Position numbers and translations under genes: made by a program. From positions 1 through 64,000 of the forward strand of contig JAJSRW010002068.1 of the NCBI GenBank assembly GCA_022414725.1: 64,000 nucleotides of DNA. The letters run 5' to 3'. Under the pieces are notes generated by a model. That model had not been told where the DNA came from. It ran no database searches and saw nothing but the letters and a program-made list of their open reading frames with translations. Shown here piece by piece: positions 31,357 to 42,710 of the stretch (its first letter is position 1; each line of letters begins with the position of its first letter). The DNA comes from Microglena sp. YARC. Lineage: Eukaryota > Chlorophyta > Chlorophyceae > Chlamydomonadales > Chlamydomonadaceae.

Positions 31357-31570
31357 GACTGTATACCACAAAATACCATTCACGTTCACAGCGACGTTTC
31401 CCTTGGTCGTCAAAGACGAGTTCAAGAAGGTTGAAACAGTTGCCTCGTTTGCGCGTTTCAGACACCGGTCTCTGCGGAGCTCAAGGCCCACCTGGCCGAG
31501 ATGATCACATCGAACTACTTGGGTACCTGTTCATCAACGGGCTCCCGACAAGGTCTTACTTTTAAGAAAC
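31357..31570 (+). pseudogene. Gene fragment truncated by the Fanzor element
   Basis: Directly after the TA target site an open segment reads KIPFTFTATFPLVVKDEFKK, then after a frameshift GRDDHIELLGYLFINGLP and a stop. The residues look coding (no low complexity) but no family was recognised, and no upstream part lies to the left of the element at 21070. It may be the end of a viral gene cut by the insertion. Confidence 0.35.
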
Positions 31571-31687
31571 GGCAAGCCCCGTCAATGACACGTGGCCCTC
31601 GAGGGGTCAATGTGTAATAAAGGCAAGCAATGCTTGAAAATCATAATTTGTCAAAATTATTTGAAAACACTTGTGTATGAGTGCACG

Positions 31688-32296
31688 ATGAGCGAAGCGC
31701 AGAGGAATGTTTTCATTAAGGTTTACTTCGACCTCCAGAAGTTCATTTTCAGCAACAAGATCATCGTCGCTGCCGCCGGATTCTCTATCGCCGTGGCTAC
31801 CAACGACGCAGTAAAGAAACTGCTCAACTCCATTATCCTCCCATTGTTCGATTTCATAAACAATATCTCCTTCGTGAGAAAAGCCCTCGGTGTGAAGATC
31901 ATCTCGATCATATTCGGTATCATGGGGACGTTGATCATGTGGATGCTCACTATACTGCTTTGCTTTGTCCTGCTTGAATACTTTTTGAACAAGTCTATAT
32001 TCGGTATGGTTACGACGATATCCGAAGACCACAAGACAGAATTCGTCAAAGCCAAGGAGGAGGCCAAGAGAAACGATACCATTTCAAAGAAAGTAGAAAA
32101 CATCAAAAATGAGGAAAATATGGTTGACGAAATCCTTAAAATGTCAAAGAAAGATGACAAACCGGTCAAAGATATTATACGACAAGAAATGCACGATGAC
32201 CTCAGCAAGAAGACACAACAAAAACAAAAACAAAAACATGAAGAACAACGTAAACAGTCTCAATATTGGGATGATGGGTCGTACATGCTTGTGTAA
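31688..32296 (+). CDS. MscL-like mechanosensitive channel protein
   Basis: A 202-residue protein (start at 31688, MSEAQRNVFIKVYFDLQKFI). The order of a short amphipathic N-terminus with KFIFSNK, first membrane span (IIVAAAGFSIAVATNDAVKK) continuing into LLNSIILPLFDF, a periplasmic-type loop, and a second span (IISIIFGIMGTLIMWMLTIL) follows large-conductance mechanosensitive channels, which release osmolytes when membranes stretch. The C-terminal 90 residues are charged and Lys/Gln-rich (KKTQQKQKQKHEEQ), longer than the usual bacterial helix bundle. MscL-like genes are known in some giant viruses. The frame is intact. A MITE lies 12 bp after the stop. Confidence 0.65.
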   Translation: MSEAQRNVFIKVYFDLQKFIFSNKIIVAAAGFSIAVATNDAVKKLLNSIILPLFDFINNISFVRKALGVKIISIIFGIMGTLIMWMLTILLCFVLLEYFLNKSIFGMVTTISEDHKTEFVKAKEEAKRNDTISKKVENIKNEENMVDEILKMSKKDDKPVKDIIRQEMHDDLSKKTQQKQKQKHEEQRKQSQYWDDGSYMLV

Positions 32297-32308
32297 AACC
32301 ATCTATAT

Positions 32309-32474
32309 AATGGGCGTTCCTGCCTACCGGCAGATTTTTTTAAATTTCTAATCAGGATTTAGAGCCTCCGGGACGAATCACTAGCTTGAGACATCAGCAC
32401 CAAGGAATCACAAATCCGCTCCAGACCATGTTTCGCAACCAGTCAAAATCCGCCGGTAGGCAGAAACGCCCATT
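32309..32474. mobile_element. 166-bp MITE, AATGGGCG family
   Basis: The element starts AATGGGCGTTCCTGCCTACC and ends in the inverted string GGTAGGCAGAAACGCCCATT, with the interior ATTTCTAATCAGGATTTAGA shared with 55657-55822. The terminal 12 bp equal those of the 17.7 kb transposase element at 35183, so it is probably a non-autonomous relative. No clear target duplication can be read. Confidence 0.85.
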
Positions 32475-33129
32475 CTGTCTTGGCAACGATACAGCACTCC
32501 GCCTTCATACAAAAGACAGTTGAACGCAAGACTCGTACATGTAAAACTGGTTCATGTGGTTTGTTCAACGACATCGCATGTAAATATCGATACTAAATTC
32601 AAAAATTCAAAAAATCATTGCAAAAGATAGAGTGTAAAGCCATATTTTGCAATCTGGATTGTATCGTTTTGTTCATTCTCCCTGTGTTGTATCGTCGTTA
32701 CATTACATTACATTACATGTTAAAGTCTACTTGACACCGCGAGGGTGTATGAGACTCTGTGCTTTAAACAAAAAGAAAAAGCACCCACAAAGCAAAAAAC
32801 CCCATTACATCAGGGGTGTGTCGAGGACAAACAAACCAAACTCCCAACCACCGTTTTGGTGGCGTAGGTATTAAACCCCTTAGAGCAGGACCCAGATCTC
32901 AACCACTTACAGTGGCGGAGGTAAGAAGCTAACAAATGAGAAGTCTCAAGAAGAAAAAAAAGGGATAATAAATTACGGTGCCACTAAGCAGTCCAGGGCT
33001 TCCTGTCTTGCTCTTCTACAAGTAGAAAGATAGTCGGCTAGGTTGCTCCAAAAAGACTTAGTGCCATTTCCATTCATAAAGGTCGTGTGTTGTCGTCGTG
33101 TGTTGTTTCTTTTTTTGTTTGTATCTTAG
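32475..33129. other. Intergenic; scrap of F-box/SAP gene and simple repeat
   Basis: 32481-32530 resembles in reverse orientation part of the F-box/SAP gene (GGCAACGATACA ... CGCCTTCATACAAAA against 19811-19850). A short (ATTAC)n tract lies at 32698-32718. The remainder has only short frames and no recognisable gene. Confidence 0.4.
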
Positions 33130-33579
33130 ATGATTTTTTTTTTTAGCACGCTTATTAGTCGTCTTATTCACTCCGCTCACTCGATTGCATCGACTGTCAT
33201 CATCGGTATGGTCATGTACTTTGCGCACCGCTTGTTACAGCTTCAGTACTACCGGTACTGTCGGAGCGACTTGATTCGGATCATTTTCTTCAATCAATCG
33301 CCTATTTGCATGCACGTGACGAGCATCCTCTCGATCGTGGAGACGGCTGGCAACCATGTCGTGAAGCATGTCATGGACAGCGTTCTCCATTGCGGGTTTG
33401 CCCTATCCACTGGTGATAACGCTGGGGCAACCTCTTCATTCTTGGGCGCGCAACAACATTCGTACGGTGTTCCACAACAGAACACGCCGCTGAGCATTGG
33501 AATGCGTACAATAGCAGACATTGTGTGGAAGGCGTTATTCCCATCTCGATATGGTCACGTCGACCAGGTGACTTCTTAA
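33130..33579 (+). CDS. Putative membrane protein, unrecognised
   Basis: A 149-residue open frame with a hydrophobic N-terminus (about residues 18-32, HSIASTVIIGMVMYF) and no known domain. It follows an AT-rich stretch (TTTTTTTGTTTGTATCTTAG), and codon usage looks uniform. It could be a virion membrane protein or a chance frame; its neighbours (MscL-like upstream, metacaspase downstream) are viral. Confidence 0.4.
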   Translation: MIFFFSTLISRLIHSAHSIASTVIIGMVMYFAHRLLQLQYYRYCRSDLIRIIFFNQSPICMHVTSILSIVETAGNHVVKHVMDSVLHCGFALSTGDNAGATSSFLGAQQHSYGVPQQNTPLSIGMRTIADIVWKALFPSRYGHVDQVTS

Positions 33580-33682
33580 TCAGAACAATGTGGGCGATGC
33601 GCGTATGTCGTGACATGATGCGAGTCGCGGGTGCTGGGAGAATCCGTCCCTCTCTAGATGATCGCCCATGGTGCGCACAAGT

Positions 33683-34352
33683 TTAAACACGTTGTTGTAC
33701 AGCGTTGGATCCTTTTTTCAACGCTTGTAGCAAGTATGTCGTCATAGCTCCTGAGTACTCCTTGCTCGTGCTACATATATCCATGGGGTCCTGCAAGAGG
33801 GCATCTGCGGATGTCTGGTCGTCTCGACATCCGCTTATGGCGAGGATCCTTTGCCCTCTTCCATGTTCATTCTTGTTCTCCACAAGCGGCGCACTCCTCT
33901 CGTTGATCAAGTCTGTCCACGTGAACGGGAGGTCGGAGATGGTTCCTGAGTGACAGCAGTCGGCCACGAAAACGATACTCGTTCGTGGATTGAAGTAGTA
34001 TAGGACTTTTGCGATGTAGTCGTCTGGAATCAGGCGGAAATCGCTTGGGACGAGACACTCGTCGAATCCGTCGAGCTCGTTGTCTGAGAACCCGGCGATG
34101 TTTGTGCCATGACCGGAGTAATGGATCCAGACGGTGTCAAGAGCCTCGTCGTAGGAGTCTATTGCAAGGTCGACTAGCGCGTCCAGTATGGCAGATGCGG
34201 TAGTCGCGGCTGCACCGATCCGGACGTCGCACTTGAACTTGTGTTGACGCATGAGGAACTCCGCCATGTTGTGCGCATCGTTCTAGCATCCTTGCAGGGA
34301 TGCGGTCGTTCCTTCGTAGTTCAATCCAAACAGTAAAGCTCTTCGATTCATT
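33683..34352 (-). pseudogene. Metacaspase-like cysteine protease, broken near N-terminus
   Basis: Metacaspases are Arg/Lys-specific cysteine proteases. The catalytic His lies in WIHYSGHGTN and the catalytic Cys in VADCCHSGTIS, both in the expected order with DNELDGFDECLVPSD between. The C-terminal SKEYSGAMTTYLLQALKKG is also typical of type I enzymes. The probable N-terminus at 34352 (MNRRALLFGL) is separated by a one-base excess in an A run at 34320-34322 and by a TAG at 34283-34285, which falls inside the conserved GCxND motif. Translation from the internal Met at 34267 would still give 194 residues with both catalytic residues but without the first strand. Confidence 0.8.
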
Positions 34353-34450
34353 GTGTTGTGTTGTGTTGTGTGTCCGTGTTCGTACATTAACATGAGAACA
34401 AAATGAAATATACATGTGTCTTCACTCAAATCATCTTGTTGACAACACTA

Positions 34451-34538
34451 CAGTCGGCGGAACAGTTGCTACACCATTAGGTTACACCGTAAGGTGTGCC
34501 GTACACGAAGCGGTTTCATTTTAGTATTCCGTTGACTG
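34451..34538. mobile_element. Short TA-flanked MITE (TACAGTC family)
   Basis: The 88-bp element starts CAGTCGGCGGAACAGT and ends TAGTATTCCGTTGACTG, flanked by TA on both sides. Its central TTACACCGTAAGGTGTGCCG is palindromic and is shared with 4881-5079. It lies between the metacaspase and RNase III genes. Confidence 0.7.
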
Positions 34539-34540
34539 TA

Positions 34541-34625
34541 ACACATGTGTATGTTGGTGAGAATACAGTGTAAACACACATGTGTATGTTGTTGAGAATA
34601 CATTGTAAAGAGAAACGAGGGAAAA
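34541..34625. repeat. Short direct repeat
   Basis: ACACATGTGTATGTTG occurs at about 34541 and 34576, each followed by GAGAATAC, so the pre-gene region of RNase III contains a 35-bp direct duplication. Confidence 0.7.
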
Positions 34626-35182
34626 CCCATTGGTTCGCAAATTTGTCTAACAAATCTGGAAAGATAATGAAGAAGCCGGAACAATCCGTGATATCTTCGT
34701 CGGAGATCGAGACTATCGTGAGCATGCACGTTCCTCCTGGTGTTGTGCGCAAGAACGTACAAGATATGTCTGTGTTCGTTGCCGCATTCACACCCCGTTG
34801 GGTGAACCGCCACACTTGCTATGAGCGTCTAGAGTTTCTCGGAGATTCGGTGCTTAGTGCAGTTATCACGTCTTACTTGTACATTCGCTACCCCTCGGAG
34901 GACGAGGGGTTCCTGACGAGCGTCCGCTCCAAGTTGGTTAGCGGCGCAATGCTTTCGCGACTCGCGGCGAATCACACTCCATTCGGTGAATTCGTTCGTA
35001 GGATCGTGGCCAGGTTCAAACCGCCCTCTGAACACATTGCTGACAAAGAGACGACTACTGACAAGAAGGTCCTGGAGGACGTGTTCGAGGCATTTCTTGG
35101 CGCGATGTTTTTGGAGATGGGGTTCGACGTCGTGAGTGCGTGGCTCGTAGGCTTCATTGAGAAGTACGTGGATTTCGCAGAG
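34580..35182 (+). pseudogene. RNase III, catalytic domain (5' part of split gene)
   Basis: RNase III cuts double-stranded RNA. The catalytic signature YERLEFLGDSVLS (about 34818) and the second acidic motif DKKVLEDVFEAFLGAMFLE (about 35062) are intact. The likely start is 34667 (MKKPEQSV); the frame is open from 34580. The coding sequence is cut after the codon GAG at 35180-35182 by the transposon starting at 35183. As given, the frame runs 7 codons into the transposon end (to 35203), so a protein lacking its RNA-binding domain could be made. The missing domain lies at 52866-53093. Confidence 0.92.
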
Positions 35183-37490
35183 AATGGGCGTTCCTGCTTC
35201 TGAACGGATTTTTTATTTTACTGAAATCTTACGATAAATATTGTAAGATCGTTTTCGCAAATTAATTGATTTTGCTTTTTTGGTGTATTTTACGAAAATA
35301 TCTTACAATTTATTTTGTAAGATCGTTTTCGCAAATTAATTGATTTTGCTTTTTTGGTGTATTTTACGAAAATATCTTACAATTTATTTTGTAAGATTGT
35401 TTTGTTGTATTCAGGAGAAAGAGACTATTCCCTTCAATTTCAATTGTAACATTGATTTGCTCGTTTGGAGAGAGAGAAAGTTCCTTCGAAGTATTCCAAT
35501 ACAAAAATCAATTGTAGAGGACAGTCAAGAGGAAGGTGAAAGCTGTTTACAAAGTCTTGAACGCATTGCTCATAATTATTTATCTCACAACTCACAACTC
35601 AACAGTTCGAAAGTACAACTTAGTACTTATGACTCCGAAATCTGTACTTATGTGTACCTCACTTATGTATAACTCACAACTCAGAACTTATATGTACCTT
35701 ATACAAGTCAGAACTAATAACTCCTTACTCAGGACTTATTATTCATAATTTCATACCTCATAGCCTCATTATGTACATAACACAAATTTATATCCTTAAA
35801 TCTGCAAACTGCCATCCTAGAATCCTGAAATCACTCAAAATGTGTGTTGGATAAGGCAAACTAGTACACTCGTGCAAACTTGTGCACGGTGCTAATGTTG
35901 CACTGCTGCCAACAAGTCCATTAGTGATAACTTCTGCACTTGGTGCTGACAGGTCATGTGCTAACTGACGCCATGGTGCTACCTGACACAATACTGTCTA
36001 CTCTAGATTGGCTGTGGGAACAGGCTATCACGTTGTAGAAAGAGGGCCAATGCTAACTTGTTGGGTAACAACAGCGCCTGTACAATCGCTGCACTAGAAT
36101 ATCCTCCTCCATGCCCCCATCCCCATCTTCCTCCTCCTCCATCTCCTCCTCCTTAGCAATGTCTACAATGTCTCCATCCGATTGCACAGCCTCTGCCTTG
36201 GTGTCCTTCTCAATGGATTGGCAGCTTGACCCCTTTGCATGACTCCTTGCTGTGCATTGATTGCCATGCCTAGCACCTTCTCTGGCAGCTTGACCCTTTG
36301 CATGACCTGGCAGCTTGACCCCTTTGCATGACCCCTTGATGTGCATTGATTGACCCCCCTTGCCGGCCCCCCTTGCTGCGCATGCATGAAAGACTGTTTT
36401 GATAAGTCGGAAAGGCTTTGCTTCATGCCTTGCGCTTTCACCTCTTTTCGTGCCTTGCGCTTTCACCTCCTTTCATGCCTTGCGCAAATTGCCTTTCGCA
36501 TCCTGCATTGCTTTGCTGCGCATCTGCTTTAGCACCGGGTGGCCCTGCATGGTCCCGAGTTGCACCTAATTCTCGCACCCTTTGCGCAATGCATTTCACT
36601 GCTATGGGAATTCACTTCAGCTCTGCTCTCATGATCTGCTGCTTTGCCTTTCGCTTTCTGCATCGCCTTGCTGCGCATCTGCATTAGCACCGGGTGGTTG
36701 TGAATAACCCCCGAGTTGCACCTAATTCTCGCACCCTTTGCGCAATGCATTTCACTGTCACTGTCCTGCCTAGCACCTTCTCTGGTGTATGCTGGGCAGA
36801 TAGCCAGGAGCACTGGCGCTCGGAGCACTGGATAGGTCTGCCTACCTGCATGGCGGTTACCCGCCTGCACCTGCCAGACCAGACCAGGACACGCGCCGGG
36901 CCAGCACCTGCGCCGGAGTACTGGCGAACAGCTCTGCACCCGCCTGCACCTTCCTGAGGCCTGCCTACCTGCATGATGGTTACCGCCTGCACCTGCGTCA
37001 GAGTACTGGCGGACAGTACTGCATACCCATATGGCATGCATCCTTAGCTACCGTTCCAAGATTTCCATAGCGTCTAGTTTGGTTATGAATTGCAGTGTAG
37101 TGGTAGACTGCAATTGTAGCCCAGACTTAGCTGCCTTGTGCCTGTGTTGACCAAGTTACTGCTTGCCAACAGGTTGCCTTGTTTATTGGTTAATCTTTGC
37201 CGGGAGTGTGGTTGGGTATTTATGTTGTGATTGGTACTTTACATGACACTGACATATGGATCATGTACACCTGCAGTTCTTCTATTTTACTATGTTCTTG
37301 CCCACCTCGGCCACGTACCTATTTACTAGGTTTGTTTTAGTGGCCCTGTACTGCAATAGGTAAAGCAAAGATGTGTAGTTGAGGCCTGTTTGCCTTGCAT
37401 AGCATGACTGATGAAATGTCATAGCCCAGAAGAATTTAGCCCTTTTGCCTGTTCCGTCTAGGCATTCGGTGGATCAAGTTTTCTTTGACT
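35183..37490. other. Left part of the outer element; decayed copy of the transposase tail
   Basis: After the subterminal palindromes (35229, 35302, 35373) the region carries no intact gene. At 36097-36236 the minus strand repeats the sequence of the acidic transposase C-terminus (SIEKDTKAEAVQSDGD, then a Glu-rich run), cut short compared with 52316-52480. Upstream of it are repeats built on CATGACCCCTTGATGTGCAT and GCCTTGCGCTTTCACCTC, and a GC-rich tract (36700-36960) with ACCTGCATGGCGGTTACC-type duplications. The inverted equivalent in the inner element is 47440-49765. Confidence 0.6.
35229..35397. repeat. Subterminal palindromes TCTTAC(G/A)AT...AT(T/C)GTAAGA
   Basis: Three imperfect palindromes (near 35229, 35302 and 35373), the last two inside a 71-bp direct repeat that includes GTTTTCGCAAATTAATTGAT. 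Equivalent palindromes occur at the other end (52543-52563, 52617-52636, 52760-52782) and in the inner copy. Confidence 0.85.
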
Positions 37491-37494
37491 GGTT

Positions 37495-38350
37495 TTAGGA
37501 TTGATTTTTTTATGATCGGGAGGACTGTATGTATTCCGAGTTTGGTTTTCTCGATCATTCGCTCGTTGGGTTTGACAATGCTCCCGATTATGTTCGGGAG
37601 GACTGTGGGTATTCTTGGTTTGGTTTTTCTCAATCATTCGCTCGTTGGGTTTGACAATGCTCCCGATTATGATAGGGAGGACTGTGGGTATTCTGAGTTT
37701 GGTTTTTCTCAATCATTCGCTCGTTGGGTCTGACAATGCTCCCGATTATGATCGGGAGGACTATGGGTATGCCGAGTACAAAAAAAAAAAAAAAAAAAAA
37801 AAACCAGTACATGTTTTCTGAATCATTCGCTCGTTGGATTTGACAATGCTCCAAATAATGATCGGGAGGACTGTGGGTATTCTGAGTTTGGTTATTCTCA
37901 ATCATTCGTTCGTTGGGTTGACAATGCTCCCGATTATGACCGGGAGGACTATGGGTATGCCGAGTACAAAAAAAAAAAAAAAAAAATGTCAAGTACATGT
38001 TTTCTGAAGCATTCGCTCGTTGGGTTTGTCAGTGCTCCTGATTATGATCGGGAGGACTGTGTGTATTCCGAATTTGGTTTTCTCAATCATTCGCTCGTTG
38101 GGTTTGACAATGCTCCCGATTATGATCGGGAGGACTATGGGTATGCCGAGTACATGTTTTCTGAATCATTCGCTCGTTGGGTTTGTAAGTGCTCCCGATT
38201 ATGATCGGGAGGACTGTGTGTATTCCGAGTTTGGTTTTCTCAAACATTCGCTCGTTGGGTTTGTCAATGCTCCCGATTATGATCGGGAGGACTGTGTATT
38301 CCGAATTCGGTTTTCTCAATCATTCGCTCGTTGGGTTTGACAATGCTCCC
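37495..38350 (+). repeat. Hairpin-repeat array 1 (78-79 bp unit, forward)
   Basis: About ten units of the form GCTCCCGATTATGATCGGGA ... TCATTCGCTCGTTGGGTTTG. The core CTCCCGATTATGATCGGGAG is a near-perfect palindrome. Two units are interrupted by runs of 20-24 A followed by ACATGTTTTCTGAATCATTC. In the sense frame each unit reads APDYDRED followed by YSEFGF-type residues. Confidence 0.93.
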
Positions 38351-38352
38351 GA

Positions 38353-38660
38353 TTGTGATTGACATGGGCCTCCGAATGCTAGTGACTTCAAGCAACTGGG
38401 CTGTCTTGACTTCCGCAAGGGTGAGTGTCGACGAGAATGCATCTGCTCCGCACATATGCCTGCATTCGCCGCGAAACCTCAACCAGTGAGCGTGCGTAGC
38501 CGTAACATAGAAGTCTGGTCCACCACCAACGACTTCGATGTTCATTGGCACTTGGCGCTCCTTGGTCCATTCGTCCATGACGCCGCATCCCAAATCCTTC
38601 CCGTCCGATTGAAGTTTTACTTCCACGGTACTGTCATTGTAGACCCTGTGGAAGACAAAT
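38353..38660 (-). other. Exon-like module, copy 1
   Basis: On the minus strand a polypyrimidine tract and CAG (TTTGTCTTCCACAG) precede an open segment (VYNDSTVEVKLQSDGKDLGC ... FYVTATHAHWLRFRGECRH). Near-identical copies lie at 43697-44010 (plus) and 44560-44860 (minus), always facing outward from the same hairpin arrays and preceded by a GATTCAGATTCAGATTC tract. It is probably an exon of a second, unrecognised gene of the transposon. Confidence 0.5.
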
Positions 38661-38739
38661 AGGCTGGTAAAGCAAATGATTCAGATTCAGATTCAGATTC
38701 AAAATCAGATTCAGATTTAGAGAAAAAACCAAACTCAGA

Positions 38740-39627
38740 ATACCCATAGTCCTCCCAATCATAATCGGGAGCATTGTCTAAACCAACGAGCGAATGATTG
38801 AGAAAACCAAATTCGGAATGCACACAGTCCTCCCGATCATAATCGGGAGCACTGACAAACCCAACAAGCGAATGCTTCAGAAAACATGTACTCGGCATTT
38901 TTTTTTTTTTTTTTTGTACTCAGCATACCGAGAGTCCTCCCGATCATAATCGGGAGCATTGTCAAACCCAACGAACGAATGATTGAGAAAAACCAAACTC
39001 AGAATACCCACAGTCCTCTTGATCATAATCGGGAGCATTGACAAACCCAACGAGCGAATGATTGAGAAAACCAAATTCGGAATACACACAGTCCTCCCGA
39101 TCATAATCGGGAGCATTGTCAAACCCAACGAGCGAATGATTGAGAAAACCAAATTCGGAATACACACAGTCCTCCCGATCATAATCGGGAGCACTGACAA
39201 ACCTAACGAGTGAATGATTCAGAAAACATGTAATCGGCATTTTTTTTTTTTTTTTTTTTTTTTTGTACTTGGCATACCCATAGTCCTCCCGATCATAATC
39301 GGGAGCATTGTCAAACCCAACGAACGAATAATTGAGAAAAACCAAACTCAGAATACCCAGTCCTCTTGATCATAATCGGGAGCATTGTCAAACCCAACGA
39401 GCGAATGATTGAGAAAAACCAAACTCAGAATACCCACAGTCCTCTTGATCATAATCGGGAGCATTGTCAAACCCAACGAGCGAATGATTGAGAAAAACCA
39501 AACTCAGAATACTCACAGTCCTCCCGATCATAATCGGGAGCATTGTCAAACCCAACGAGCGAATGATTGAGAAAACCAAACTCGGAATACACAGTCCTCC
39601 CGATCATAATCGGGAGCATTGACAAAC
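38740..39627 (-). repeat. Hairpin-repeat array 2 (reverse orientation)
   Basis: About eleven units in the reverse orientation of array 1, with two T-runs of 18-24 bases. It ends exactly at the AAAC target duplication of the inner element (39624-39627). Confidence 0.93.
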
Positions 39628-39998
39628 AATGGGCGTTCCTGCTTCCGAACGGATTTCCAATCTTACAATCACTTTTTGGGGGTCTTTTGATGCTTTCCAA
39701 ATGCAATCTTACGATACAAATCGTAAGATTGTAGTCAATCTTGACAAAATATGCTTCAAATGAGCTTGAAAGACGGAGAAACGTAAAGATTGCGAATGTT
39801 ACAACGTTGAAATGCCATATTTTGTAACAAAAGGTGTTAACATCAATTCGTGTCTTACAATTATAATTGTAAGAAATAAAGGGAGAGCGGACGGTTATAA
39901 GTCGGCAGGCAGAATTCAGCTTTTACATCTAACAATAAAAATCGTAAGTATAATTCATTTAATTTTTCTAATTTAGTAAAAAACGGCTATGTGTCAAA

Positions 39999-42441
39999 CA
40001 TCTTACTCCTCCTCCTCCCCCCCTCCTCGTCCTCCTCTTCCTCCTCCTTCTCCTCCTCCATGTCCCCATCCCCATCTTCCTCCTCCTCCATCTCCTCCTC
40101 CTCAGCAATGTCTGCATTGTCTCCATCCGATTGCACAGCCTCTGCCCTGGTGTCCTTCTCAATGGATTGACAAGCTAGGAGCATGCTTGTGTGGTACTTT
40201 CTCTGGATCTTCATACCCTTGGTGGGTTCGCAGCTGAATTGAAATGCGTCAATGGGAATATCGCCCGTCCATGTTGCTTTTCTCCTAACCCCCACGGTAA
40301 TAGGCACAAGCTTGTGGTCCATCCAATCTTCTGGCCAAGTTGGGTATTGTGTTTCAGTGTACACCAACTTCTGAGCCCCAGAGTACAAGGGCTTTAAATA
40401 CACACATTCCACTTCTCCATTCCCTGGTAATGATTTGACCTCCACCACGTCCCATCCTCTCAATCCGCTAGAGTCATCCATTTGTACCTTGACCACAGCG
40501 ACATGACCAACAACCAAATCAGTAGTGGGCTCGTAGGCTATTCTTCTATCCGCTTCGTCCCTTGTGAAGAATATAAGTACAACACATCCTCCTCCTCTGG
40601 CCTTTCCATATTAGTCTCCAAAGTGTGTGCGACCTTCATAGTCTTGGCAATCTCGTTACTTGCAGGTAAAAGGTCTGACACATCCATGGACAAGTCATCC
40701 AATGATGCTATCAAGCGCTTGGCCATTGATTTCTCAGACTGTGTCAGAACACGACTGGTTGCTGACAACTCCGATGGGAAGTCGACAAAATGTTGGTCTT
40801 TCGGGTACTCCCCAGTCACTGCATCATCTGGTTGAGTGCTCCAATAACTCTTCTCAACGTTGAAGAAATCAGTCCACCACTTATTGCTGGCTTCCCAAGT
40901 TTCACGAAGCTTCTCGGCAATATGTTTGAAGGTCTGGGCATGGGATGGGCCATCGGCTGCTGGTTCATCCATCTGCTGCTGGTCATCGGCTTCTGGTTCT
41001 AGAAGGTCCTCCGCTGCGTGTCGTACACGGACATCAGCTACGGGTCCTGCACGGTCGTCACCGGCGGTTTGTACAGGACCATCGGCCATGTGGCCTGCAA
41101 GGACGTCACCTCCGGGCTTCTCGTTATGAATAGTCTTCCAGACAGCCGCCCAGTTTGCCTCGATATTCTCGAGCTCTTCAATCTTGGTCTCGGGGCTTCC
41201 TTAAATACTGTTCTGGTGTCCACCAGTGGGAAGCCTTGGAGGACGTAAATAGGTTCAGCGTCATTGTCCCACTGTCCTCTCCAAGATCCTGACTCGTCAT
41301 ACTCCTTGTAATAGACCCCTGCAATTGTTGGTGTGCAAACATGTATTGTATATTAGTGAATCATTTAGGACACCCATATTCCTCCCGACTATACTCGGGA
41401 GCATCCCTTGGATAATACATCCTAGGTCCTAGGTACAACTTCCTTTGTATCATTTAATTTCTATTGAAGACTGTACATGTAAATCAATGAGGACATGGCA
41501 CACCCATATTCCTCCCGAGCATAATCGGGAGCATTGTGCAGACAGTACATACACGCACGGTAGCATTTAATTTGTAAATATCAGTATATCAAGTATTCTT
41601 ACCGACTCTCCCGTTGGGACCTTTCGTTATCTTGAATGCGTGTAAACGGCGATTAACTCCTTTGACGGTGCTAGTGCCATGACCGAACAACTTGTAAACG
41701 TTGTCTAGGAGGACAGCGGAGAAGTCCCCTATAGAGGTCACGACGTCTTGCCTTGTGTAAGGGCCCATTCTCTTGAATAAGTTACCAACAATGCCCATCA
41801 GATGGTCCAGGGTGTACACTTCCATGTTCTTTAACCCTTGCGAGATCACAGAGTACTTTTGGTCAAGATTGCTATGTGTGTGTCCGGGAGGGAGGAAATG
41901 GACATACACTTCCTCAAACCAGTTCATCTCAACCAACAAGGACAAGTATGCGAACATGAAAGCGTTCTTGTTGTCCTTTGCCGCGTTGTCCATTTGCAAG
42001 AAGCAATACGGTGGAAGCTGCCCCTCTTCTTCAAGGACCCGGTTGAAGAAATGTTGGAAGCATGATATAGTCAGATTGATGGACTGCGAGTAGAATGGCA
42101 AAGCCCAATAACCAATGAAGCCTCTTCCCTGGGAGAATAATCCTGAGTTAACATAGAAGGAAACATGAAGCCAGAATATTAGCATTATTTTGTTAAGTAA
42201 TCATTTAAGTTTTAAATACTGTGTATGCTCCCGATTATGATCGGGAGGACATGTCCTACATGCGCTGTATTTGTACTCACACATGATGTGTGTCTTTAGA
42301 AGTTCACCTCCTGCGGTCTTCTTTGTATGTGAGAAGTGGCGTGACTGAGGAAGATTAGTCTTCTTGTTGTCCATTGCATCAGCGGATGCGTGCAAGAAGA
42401 GCTTCGGATACTGTTCAGACAGTTTTTCACGGATGTCATAC
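39999..42441 (-). pseudogene. DUF7869-like DDE transposase, inner copy, frameshifted
   Basis: This is the counterpart of the gene at 50044-52486 with the same three exons: about 42441-42281, 42146-41606 and 41320-39999, separated by introns with GT/AG borders. The catalytic-domain exon is open and nearly identical (FLQMDNAAKDNKNAFMF, FLPPGHTHSNLDQ). The last exon is broken by a one-base change near 41200 (PKIKIEE becomes a different frame) and a one-base deletion near 40550. Differences from the outer copy are few, so both elements are young. Confidence 0.75.
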
Positions 42442-42710
42442 CTACGCCTTGACTGGTTTTAGGATTGCTTTCCCCCTACTTTTCTTCTCCACGGGAATAT
42501 TTGTCTGGCTTACTCCTTATGACTTGTGTTGTGGAATCCCAGGAATTCTGGGTACCAGAATACCAGGGATTGGGGGGAATGTAATGATACAGCCTATAGC
42601 TGTATCAGTAACGGTGCCGGGCTTAGGTCCGACACCCACTCTAGCAGCTGGTGACCAGGCATCTGCCTGGCAGCTAGCAGTGTAGTAGGTGACTTCAAGC
42701 GAATAGGGTC

